A stretch of DNA of 64,000 nucleotides from Dryococelus australis (lineage: Eukaryota; Arthropoda; Insecta; Phasmatodea; Phasmatidae). Below, piece after piece: positions 55,377-64,000 of this stretch. The translations under genes and the position numbers were made by a program. Where the stretch lies: contig CM057003.1 of assembly GCA_029891345.1 (NCBI GenBank), positions 5,746,709-5,810,708 of the forward strand, in the 5' to 3' direction. Under the pieces are notes generated by a model. The model was given only the letters and a program-made list of their open reading frames with translations, had not been told where the DNA came from and ran no database searches. How positions within the stretch are numbered: the stretch's first letter is position 1; every line of letters starts with the position of its first letter.

Positions 55377-56074
55377 GGAGGTTCGGTTCGTTTGCTACCT
55401 TCATTGTTTGCCTAGGGTGGTGCGAAAAGAGAACAGTGAGTGGTAAGGGGGTGAAAAACACCAAGGACAGGGTATTCTCGCGGAAAGGGAGAGAATGGTG
55501 CAAGTTGTTGTTGAGAGAACAGTTTCATACATAACAATTAGCTCGATTTGCCGCGCTCCGCTGGCTTGCTCTTAGCGTCGGAAATTGCTCGCCCGGGTAA
55601 AGCGTGTTTCAATTAGATCCTTCCTTCTCTTCCTCCCCCCCCTCCCGTGACAGTTCAATTAATTGGCTCACATTTCGTGGCTCTTCGGGGGTGGAGGAGA
55701 GCAACGTCAACAAAACGAAGCGTTTTTAAAACTTATTTATTTATTTGCGGGAAGGGGAAAAAAAAGTAATTTTTCTCTTGGCCTTTATTTTTATAGTGTA
55801 GGTGGCAAGGCAATGTCGGATGACGCTGGACCACATCCTCGTGGAAGACGAACTGTTAGTCATCGGCGGGTCGGAAGCATGGGAAGAGGGGATGAGAGAA
55901 CACTGTCCAATCAGCAGAGAGTGGGCTGTGGTGTGTCTAACAGACACATGCCACTCATTCCTCTGCTCCTTCTCCCCGCATCACTCCTTTATCTCTCAAC
56001 ACTCACTGGACGTCTACGCTAAGGGTTTTTTTTCCCCCGCTCGCCAGGCTTCCTCTTACACCTCTTCATCGTGC
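54708..56074. other. GC-richer unique region with (CT)n tract
   Basis: Contains a G run (55133-55145), a (CT)n tract (55330-55374) and a block at 55540-55670 with GCTCGATTTGCCGCGC, TTCAATTAGATCC and TTCAATTAATTGGC that resembles noncoding regulatory DNA. Overlapping frames on both strands at 55660-56120 reflect base composition. No gene recognised. Confidence 0.35.
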
Positions 56075-56700
56075 AGTCCGCCTCAGATGGTGTCGCGAAC
56101 GACGCTACTGGAGGGATGAATGGCGCGGAGTTGTGTTTAGTGATGATAGCAGATTCTGCCTTGGCGCCAGTTGCGAGTGCGGCGTCGACCAGGAGAGCGG
56201 CAACAACCAGAGTGTATACGGCAGCGACGTACAGGACCAACTCTTGGCATAATGATCCGGGTGGGGGGGGGGGGGGTGATAGTCTGCAGTGAACGTACGC
56301 CTCTGATGTTTGTTGAGGGAACAATGAACAGTGAACGCTACATCCAGCCGTTCCTACAACACCAAGGAAATGTCTTCTTCCAGCAGGACAATGCCCGTGC
56401 ACACACGTCTCGTGTTACCCGGACGCGCTCTCGAAGGTGTTCGTCAACTCCCCTGGCCTGTACGATCACCCGACCTGTCCCTTATTGAACATGTGTGGGG
56501 CATGATGGGACTGCGTTTGGTACGGTCTGCAATACCGGCAACAAACCTCCACCAATTGCGAAAGCAGGTGGAATAAGCTATTCCCAAATATGACATCCGA
56601 CGCCTATATGATCATCTCTACAGCACAAATGCAGGACTGCGTCGTCGCTTAAGGCGGCTACACAAGATACTAACGTTGTTAAAGACACTCTGTAGCCTCT
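56075..56700 (+). pseudogene. Tc1-like (DD34E) transposase remnant
   Basis: Fragments in three frames: RDEWRGVVFSDDSRFCLGA with the first catalytic Asp (about 56110-56165), FVEGTMNSERY...VFFQQDNARAHTSRV with the second Asp (about 56305-56420), and LPWPVRSPDLSLIEHVWGMM with the catalytic Glu (about 56445-56505). A G run near 56265-56275 and at least two frameshifts break it; a short piece between ERYIQ and PFLQHQ is also missing. The N-terminal DNA-binding part is absent. Confidence 0.85.
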
Positions 56701-56739
56701 GTCCGTAGGTGTACCACCGTGTGATCATTATCATATAGA

Positions 56740-58897
56740 GTGTACAACCTGCATAATTATTCAATACCTCCATTCATGCGTGATCGTTGCTTACAGGTGT
56801 TCATTTTTCATTTTCTCCCAGTGTATCTACGAAGTCATGATACACATTTCAACTCAGCATTTTATTCTGGCAGTATCTATTGCAACCATCAAACTCGTCT
56901 ACACACAGCTTCTTTTCTCTGCTATTCTGGAAGACATCGTCATACGAAAAAAATGAAGTTACTTGCGGTAACTTGGGAAGCAATCTACCGATTCCTAACA
57001 CATTTGAGGAACAAATAGCACTACAGCAGGTAGTGCAAATTAAGTGTTTTAAGTGGGCGAGACACCTGTTTTCAAAATTGTGAGTAAATAAATATTTTAG
57101 CTTAAGTACAAAACTATGTTGCAAATGTCAACCTAACCTTGTATGCTAGCCGTATCTATTACAATCATCATATGTGTCAACACAAAGTCTCTTATCAGCC
57201 ATTGTGTAAGATAGTGCCACACGAATAAAGTTTGTGTGTCATATCTCGGGAAACAATCAACCTATTTCTTCCAAATTTGGCAAATAAGTAATACAATGAT
57301 ATTCCACGTAAATTGATTGGTTTACATGTGTCAGAGATATGTTTTCAAAATGGCGACTGTATAAACATTTTAGCTTTGCATGCTATACATACATACGAGA
57401 CCACGTAACAAATTTAAACTTATATTTGTATTTTGGCAGTATCTATTTCAACCATCAACTGTATCTACACAGATACTTGTTTCTCCACAATTTTTCAAGA
57501 CAGCACTACATATATAATATAAAATAAGGATTTCCTGTTATCTCGGGAAACAATCAGCGTCTTCTTACCAAATTTTGGCAGACAGGTAGTAGGTACTAAG
57601 GCAGTTCATGTAGATGGATACGTTTTAAGTAAGTTAGACATCTATTATTGAAATGGTCTATATATTAACAGTTTAGCCTATTATGCTATATCTGCAAAGC
57701 CACGTAACCAGTTTCAACTTAACTTTGAATACTGACAATAGCTATTACAAAAATAAAATATTTGTAAAGAATCTCTTTTTTCCGGCATTTTGTGAAATAG
57801 CGCCACATGAAAAAATTAATTTTTGTTGTACCTCGGTAACCAGTTAACTAATTTTTGTTGTACCTCGGTAACCAGTTAACTAATTTTTGTTGTACCTCGG
57901 TAACCAGTTAACTAATTTCTACCAAATTTAGCATACAAGTAGTACTACAGCATACAATGTAAAGTGATACGTTTTAAGTGCGTCAGTTATTTATTTTCTA
58001 AATTGTGGGTATGTAGATATTTTAGCCTCGTACACTATATCTACGAGACAATGTAACAAATCTCAACAATCTTGTATTCTGGCAGTGTCTATACACCCAT
58101 CAAATGTGATTACACAGGACCTCTTTTCTCCGCCATTTTGTAAGACAGCTTCGTATGAAAAAATAAAGTTCTATGTCAAATCTCGAGAAGCAATCAGCTT
58201 ATTCCCTCCAAATTCATGCGATAAGTTATATGTTTGTAGTCAATTTAATTTATATAACTTAAGGGGATGACAAACTATTTTCAGTATGACAGGTATATAT
58301 TTTATGCTAGTATGTTATGTGTCTCAAATATTTGCATCCGAGTTTTGTATATTAGCAGTATCAGTGACTAACATGGAATACCCTATCACATAAATTTCTG
58401 TCCACAATTTATGGTGATAGAACGACATAAGTATATCGAGCTTTTGTGCCATACTTTGGGGACAAATCAACCAATGCCGAGATAGTTTTACACACAGTAA
58501 GTGTGACAGTGTAAAATTTCATATTTTAAGTGAGTTGGGCATATTTTAATTGCAGCAATATAAATAATGTAGATTAGTTTGTTATACATATTATACGTTT
58601 TACCAAATTTCATCAAACTTTGAATGCTGACAGTATCCATTTTAAGCATTAAATTAATGTACAAGAGCCTTTCTTGTCACTTTTTTTGTAACATAGTGCC
58701 AGGCGAGCAATTTGACATGTAGGCCTATGCCTGTTTCGGGAAGCAATGAATTAATTCCCGTCATATATTTTTTTTAACACAAGTAGTTCTACAGTAGGCC
58801 ATGTAAACTCTCATGAATAAGTGACTCACGTATTTGTTTTCAAAATTACAGCCTTTGTAAATGTTTCAGGATTTGAAGCCATATCTATTTCAAGCGA
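56740..58897. repeat. Ancient ~285-bp tandem array, about seven units
   Basis: The landmark CTGGCAGTATCTATTNCAACC recurs in diverged form at about 56866, 57146, 57434, 57730, 58075, 58349 and 58624. A second landmark, CTCGGGAAACAATCAACC, recurs in the same phase, and a third near TTTTCAAAATTG...TTTTAGC. Spacings are 280, 288, 296, 345, 274 and 275 bp. The 345-bp unit contains two extra copies of a 32-bp segment; without them it is 281 bp. Units are strongly diverged, so the array is old. Confidence 0.85.
57817..57912 (+). repeat. 32-bp triplication nested in the array
   Basis: TAATTTTTGTTGTACCTCGG plus TAACCAGTTAAC is repeated three times without change. It corresponds to the CTCGGGAAACAATCAAC segment of other units and is much younger than the array. 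Confidence 0.97.
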
Positions 58898-59251
58898 AAT
58901 ATTGCACTGATTACAACCAAAGTTGGTGCTCCTATTTCTACCTCCGTAATGCAGCTGGTCGCGTACGGCATGGGTGTATTTGTTGTCTCACTAGAGCTGA
59001 ATTCTTGTACCATCTCTAACGATGTCTCACTGTCGCGAAGACGTCATGGCCTTTTAGGATATTCGTCAGTATTATTTGCATCCGAGTATAGGAAATTATG
59101 CTCATTAGTTATATCAGTATCTTATTAGTCGTTTTGTTAATTTTTCACACTTTACCTGTGTCGCATACTTTTCAGAATATCTATACTCCTATATGCAATC
59201 TCTACAGAGACGTAAGTTCCCTATTTGCCTTTTGTGTTCCTTCATCCACGC
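58898..59251. other. Spacer
   Basis: No feature recognised between the old array and the SINE fragment. Confidence 0.3.
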
Positions 59252-59480
59252 TCCTGGGGGAAATTCCGCTGTGGTAAACGTCGGACTCACATTCGAGAGA
59301 ACCCGCGTTTACTACCTCATCCGAATGCCCTGATTTCGGTTTTGCATCATTTTCCAAAATCCCTCCAGATGGATTCCGAAATCGTTTTTAAATAAGGACG
59401 GTTGGTGATGTATTTTCCGTTCCTGGTGTTCTGAGCAACTTATTGCGTTCTTATGACTTCTCTGTCGGCAGGACGGTCAG
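59252..59480 (+). repeat. Diverged tRNA-derived SINE copy
   Basis: GCTGTGGTAAACGTCGGACT, ATTCGAGAGAACCCGCG and GCCCTGATTTCGGTTTTGC follow the order of 26178-26410. The tail has drifted. Confidence 0.45.
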
Positions 59481-59829
59481 CTTTTCATATCTGCTGTACC
59501 TTCATCCGATGCTTTTTCCCGTAGTTAATTTTCTTCCCCTGCGATATGAAGTGTTTGTTTTCTACCGAATTTCTTACACTTCATGCTCCGAGTTCTACAC
59601 TTCGTGGGAAAAGTGCTCACTGCTTGATAACAATGATTCGTCACACAAAAAATATTTCTACCTGTGAGTAGTGGCGAATAGCTAGGCACCCTCCTGCAGA
59701 TGTCACGACCAGGGAAAGCACACGCTAACAGAGATAGTTGAGCCAAATCATTGAAAACAGTGAGTATTAAGCGTTTGATAATCAGTGCCAGATGACTAAT
59801 TAACATGGTGGCTGAATTTCACTGATTTA

Positions 59830-59890
59830 CAGTACCGGTCAAAAGTTTAAGACCTCAGTGGATAATCACAGAATTGCGCGTAGAACCTAA
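59830..59890 (+). mobile_element. Solo Tc1-like terminal repeat
   Basis: TA followed by CAGTACCGGTCAAAAGTTT and AAGACCTCAG matches a terminal motif known from Tc1-like elements in invertebrates (CAGTACCGGTCAAAAGTTTGAGACC-type). No matching inverted end was found downstream. Confidence 0.5.
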
Positions 59891-60929
59891 ACTTTTGCCA
59901 CAACAGTCGTTTTAATTTGTTTTCTATCTCTTAGGCATATAATAACATATTTCTTCAAATTTCATTGGGTCAAGCTATGCAGTTTAGGTGTTATACATTT
60001 TGTAATATTGTAATGTTACGCCATAATACCTATATTCTCCTACATAAGAAAATTATGTTACAAGTTGTTGCAGATATTATCACAAATATATTATTATAAT
60101 TTTTCTAAAAAAAAAAAAAATCCAACAATGACATTGGCGGATAAAGCGAGAAAGATGCTACTAATATTATACCTGTAAATGCTAACGAAACGAATTAAAA
60201 ATAAATTATCTAACCGGAGTATTTCTGGGAAAAATTTCCGAGTATGCCCAAAGAATAGCTACTTCGATTTCTAAAAAAATAATCATAATATATAAATAAT
60301 CATAATATATAAATAGGATGTTTCTTTTCATTAAAGTAGTTGGTTCAAACCTTTTCTGTTGGCTGACATTTAGGAAAATTTCGTGCATGAATAATTGCAC
60401 ACGATATTCTGCGTGAATCTAAAACGTACAATTTTAGTAGATGTGATGTGATGGGCGTGGGGCATAATTTAAGTACTGAAATGTCAGTTTAGTTCTACAG
60501 ATTTTTGTAAGCAAACATAGAAAAATTAAAAAGACAACCTCATATAACTTTGTTTTCCAACTTTGTAAGTAATTTTGCAATATCGGTGCATTTATTTAGC
60601 ATAATACCTTGCGCTTATGTAACATATAAAATATATAATAATAATTGACGGTATCATTAGTAGCTCGGCAGAAATACGTCGCTTTCTTAACAAAGTTTGT
60701 AAAAACAATTCTTTAGTATTTCCCTTCCTTTATTTTACTCTATTGCAAAATACAATCTAACTCTGTAGCGTTTATTTATGTGCCATGCGCCCTTTCATCC
60801 CCAATGCCGTCTATAGCTAGCTTTTCAGTCAGTAAAACAATGTTTTCGTAGTGAGATGGTTTAGCGACAAACGAATTAACATTTTCTTCTCACATCTCGC
60901 CAACGGCTGCGGTTACAATATTTCACTAC
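59891..60929. other. Anonymous AT-rich stretch
   Basis: Contains an A tract at 60107-60120 and a tandem TAATCATAATATATAAA duplication near 60280-60315. No gene recognised. Confidence 0.35.
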
Positions 60930-61338
60930 TAGTGTCACTATCATGTCGATGTAGCTCCAGGTTGTAACCACGGCGTGTAATAAATAATACGTGCTGTTGA
61001 TGTTGATGTTGAGGTTTTCATACCTCGGCTCTGTCACTGTCATGTCGTAGTTCCAGGTTCTAACCACGGCGTGTAATAAATAATACGTGCTGTTGATGTT
61101 GATGTTGACGTTTTCATACCTCGGTTCTGTCACTGTCATGTCGTTGTAGTTCCAGGTTCTAACCACGGCGTGTAATAAATAATACGTGCTGTTGATGTTG
61201 ATGTTGAGGTTTTCATACCTCGGTTCTGTCACTGTCATGTCGATGTAGCTCCAGGTTGTAACCACGGCGTGTAATAAATAATACGTGCTGTTGATGTTGA
61301 TGTTGATGTTGAGGTTTTCATACCTCGGTTCTGCCACC
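60930..61338 (-). repeat. ~99-bp minisatellite, four units
   Basis: Four units contain CCACGGCGTGTAATAAATAATACG and GTTGATGTTGATGTTGAGG. Lengths vary by 3 bp (GATGTAGCTCC, GTTGTAGTTCC or GTAGTTCC) and by one GTTGAT hexamer. All indels are multiples of 3, so a minus-strand frame of 156 codons stays open. Between-unit differences are mostly residue-changing, so coding is not supported. Confidence 0.93.
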
Positions 61339-62207
61339 GTCTTCATACTAACGCGCTATTTTCTTTTACCTCAGTTTGACGCTGACGTAACGGTTTAGTA
61401 CTTTCAACCATTGCCGTCTACTTACTGGCCATTGGACAGTAAGTGAAGTTAATGATGTACAGTAGACTAAGGTTTATCCTGCTCAAGTGAACAATACCAA
61501 TGTCTTTTGTTTTGACGTGACAACGTCTTACAACTCAGCCCCTTTATGTTCCGAAAGTGAGCGCCACGAAATTTGCTCTCGGGTCCGTGGCAATAACTCG
61601 TTGAGAATGAGCAGTAAGTTAAATGTATTGTACGATAGCATAGGTCGGTCCTTTGGCTTAATGATTCACACGCAAACTTACCGTTCTGACGTCATCAGGC
61701 CGCGGTGGGAGTCGAACAGCGAAACCCCTTATTTCGAGTGGTTTAGTGTGCACAAGACCGCTGTAGCGACCGACCGTCTCATCCGATCGGAGAAATTCTG
61801 ATGTCAGTTTGTGCATAAATAAAGAGTAACAAAAAACGTAACCCAGAATCATAAATAGTAAACACACGTAGTGACTTTCTATAATTTTCTTTGCAGATTA
61901 AAAACCGAAACAGTTTTTAAAAACACAAGTTAGGCGAAAATGACACTAATGATATTAACAACATGAATAGTGCTCGACAAGACAAATTTAGCGCGGAATG
62001 GACGACTCAGCTACTCCAATCCATTTCGGAGTTATATGAAGAAGAAGTGACAATTCTACGCAGCAGCGAATTGCGGAGTGACGATTGCGTCATCACATGC
62101 CACATCACGTGACGAGGCTAAGACTAAACGACAACGACGTAATTGTTTAAACCATTAATATCTTCATTTCGTTAGCATTCACGTAAAGGATAAACTTTGT
62201 TCTTCGC
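61339..62207. other. Anonymous stretch with a tRNA-like unit
   Basis: Apart from 61690-61795 nothing is recognised. A 104-codon frame (61487-61801) overlaps the tRNA-like unit and shows no domain. Confidence 0.35.
61690..61795 (-). repeat. tRNA-like unit
   Basis: On the minus strand GGTCGCTACAGCGGTC (A-box-like) and GCTGTTCGACTCCC (good B box). No T run follows directly, unlike the other units. Confidence 0.4.
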
Positions 62208-62570
62208 ACTACCTGCATATATTTTAATGGGCGCATCGAGAGACATTCGCCCAGGAATGTTGATAACGATGGATGAAAAGTAGTTCCAATATCTTAACGT
62301 CGAACAAATAGTGTTAGGTAACCATTTGCGATAACTCAAATTATTTCTTTCGCTTTCTGGTTATTCTTAATGCATCGAAGAGTAAAAATGAGCAGAATTA
62401 TAAAATATTTACATTCCTAATAATTTCAGTTTCACTTGACTTACGTATGAATAAAGTGATAAGGCCCATGACAATGTTAGTTTTACACAACACGAAATAA
62501 TACACAAAGTGCATACAAGTATATCATAAGCAGGGCTTTCAAATGTGCTCATTTTACCGTGAACAACCTT
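62208..62570 (-). mobile_element. Family A MITE, left end lost
   Basis: It begins inside the family at CTACCTGCATATATTTT and runs to the complete right end TTTTACCGTGAACAACCTT, followed by TA (62571-62572). About 60 bp of the left end are missing. Confidence 0.85.
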
Positions 62571-63430
62571 TACTGTAAATATCCGGTTAAAAGGTTCTAA
62601 CTGTTCGTAAAATAAAATGTGGCAAAATGAAACTGCAAGGATACAGCGTAATCAAATTTCCGTCATACATAACGTTTTTCATACCAGCAAATAGAATTTA
62701 TAGTTTAACATGCTGAAATACAAATTGCGCCATCCACAGCAAATTCTAACCAAATCACTCCCACATCACCAATATTGAATTTTGGCTCCAACTTCCTAAC
62801 TTAATTTCGTGAGTAAAATTATATAGCGAGTGGAAATTTTAAACTATGCCTACCCATGTACGCCACTATACAGACTACATGACAAAATTAAAATCACGTA
62901 ATTTATGGGCAAACATATACAAGAAATCTCAGAAGAAAAATGTCCGGACGTTCATTTAGTATTTTCGTTAACATTTTAGAACGGTGAAATGTATATACAG
63001 TGTTTACTGCTCACATTGCATTATTTACATCGAAAACTGCCTTAAAGTATTTAATGCATTTCAAGTTAAATTCATTTCAAGGAAAAAATAATTATCGAGG
63101 AAGGCAAATATTTTGTATTGAAGGCGAGTCGATGTCATCCCTCCACTACATCGGCCTGTAAAAGATGAGCAGAACTCAGTTGAAAACAGTGTTATTCACA
63201 GATACAGAACGTGTTTGATGTCTACCTACGAGCACACATCTGAAGTAAAATTGTCGTACAAGATATATGTAGAACTACATCACGTACAGCTCGCTCTTTT
63301 TTAATAATCACTATCTAATTATTTTATTTTATGTCTTTTTCTGTGTGTCTCATTAATATCGTGAGCCGTGTGCTACTCATTTTGTTAATATTGATGCTAG
63401 AGGCATTGCAAGCATAAGAGTTGGTTTTGA
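62571..63430. other. AT-rich stretch upstream of the candidate exon
   Basis: No repeat or gene recognised. TTTTGTTAATATTGATGCTAG at about 63380-63400 is a reasonable 3' splice site, which would place an upstream noncoding exon boundary 30 bp before the ATG at 63431. Confidence 0.3.
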
Positions 63431-63540
63431 ATGAGGATACGTGCCGTGGTCGCCCTTATCACTCTTGCGATTGCAGGCCTTAGTTATCAGTGCCCTTGCA
63501 CACCCCAACCCAAAATTACAGACATTGTTCCAAAATTTAC
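63431..63540 (+). CDS. Candidate first coding exon of a secreted protein
   Basis: ATG 63431 starts a textbook signal peptide: basic MRIR, hydrophobic AVVALITLAIAGL, then SYQC. This is followed by a short Cys-Pro-rich segment (CPCTPQPK) and ITDIVPKF. At 63541 the sequence AC-GTAAGA is a strong 5' splice site; without splicing a TAA inside that donor ends the frame at 37 codons. So this is either exon 1 (36 codons plus 2 nt) of an unidentified secreted protein or a 37-residue secreted peptide. I recognise no family. Signal peptide and donor are seen; gene status is inferred. Confidence 0.35.
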
Positions 63541-64000
63541 GTAAGAGAAAAATTCCGGGAACACGTGTTTACGAGAATCTGAGCCCATTAATTGTCGGTC
63601 CAAAACTGGAAGTGCAAGCTGAAAATAAAGATTTTTCCTTCTACTCCAAATTCAAGTACTGTATAACTAAGAAAATCTGTGACAATTTTTTTTATGAGGA
63701 GTTACAAAAAAGAATGAACACATATATGCGAATTAAATTCAGAAATAGCAACATAATCGCACTCGCCCAGTTGCATATTTTTGATACTTTCTACACTCAC
63801 CTAACGACAAGCACCAGTCTCCCACCAACGTGTACTACCACAACTTGATTTTATCATTTCCCAGAAACTTAGATTAAAATAAAAATTAAATCATTTAAAT
63901 TATCGCTTCGTGAAATCGCACACCCGCAAGGAACATGTGTAGTTATGCAGTGAACTAGTGCATTAAACGTCTCTATCCCATTTCCCAGTAATAAGTTTTC
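63541..64000 (+). other. Possible first intron and end of window
   Basis: If the donor at 63541 is used, the rest is intron. A 135-codon frame at 63441-63848 overlaps the exon in another frame, has no ATG at its start and no domain, and is probably chance. Confidence 0.25.

Noticed and set aside
55660-56402. Overlapping 105-127-codon frames around 56 kb as a host gene
   Set aside because: They are GC-driven frames and other-frame readings of the Tc1-like remnant.
63441-63848. 135-codon frame at the right end
   Set aside because: It lacks an ATG start and a domain. The frame one register over has a real ATG, a signal peptide and a splice donor, which is the better model.

Overview
The window reads as repeat-rich, AT-rich nuclear DNA of an arthropod, most likely an insect with a large genome. 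Nothing prokaryotic is present: no operons, Shine-Dalgarno sites or long intact ORFs. The arthropod call is an inference. It rests on two decayed non-LTR retrotransposons, IS630/Tc1/mariner transposase remnants, hAT-type MITEs, tRNA-derived SINE-like units, and a dispersed repeat of a kind common in arthropod genomes. I found no complete host protein-coding gene. The best host-gene candidate is a 110-nt putative first exon with a signal peptide at 63431-63540. Most ORFs over 60 codons are chance frames or lie inside repeats.

Layout. 1-9420 is a mosaic of MITEs. Related TA-inserting families, called A (~420 bp), B (~238 bp) and C (~330 bp), are nested among SINE-like units, an ~890-bp TIR element (family E) and a hAT MITE. 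9421-13600 is quieter: a GC-rich unique block, a second hAT MITE and a ~700-bp foldback element with ~200-bp arms. 14095-15890 holds a nine-unit ~112-bp satellite and a decayed ~60-bp repeat. 16393-26410 contains more E, A, B and hAT elements, a GC-rich tRNA-like unit, and two abutting minisatellites (64 bp x6, 93 bp x6). 26414-28530 is a dense cluster of nested A and B elements. 29780-34925 is a near full-length but dead LINE on the plus strand with two ORFs. 37215-38968 is a 5'-truncated RTE-like LINE on the minus strand. 38970-49870 is mostly anonymous AT-rich DNA with a hAT-like element, a pol III-type unit and fragments. 49876-56700 has an A element nested in a C element, a mariner-like element with an internally deleted transposase, a 63-bp minisatellite and a Tc1-like transposase pseudogene. 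56740-58897 is an ancient ~285-bp tandem array. 58900-64000 has SINE fragments, a ~99-bp minisatellite, a truncated A element and the candidate secreted-protein exon.

How the parts work together. There is no pathway here; the logic is that of a transposon graveyard. Families A, B and C share terminal and subterminal motifs, so they were probably mobilised by one lineage of TA-targeting transposase encoded elsewhere. Four nestings (hAT in A, B in A, A in A, A in C) and one paralogous empty site give relative dates and confirm the TA target. The only transposase or reverse transcriptase genes present are broken.
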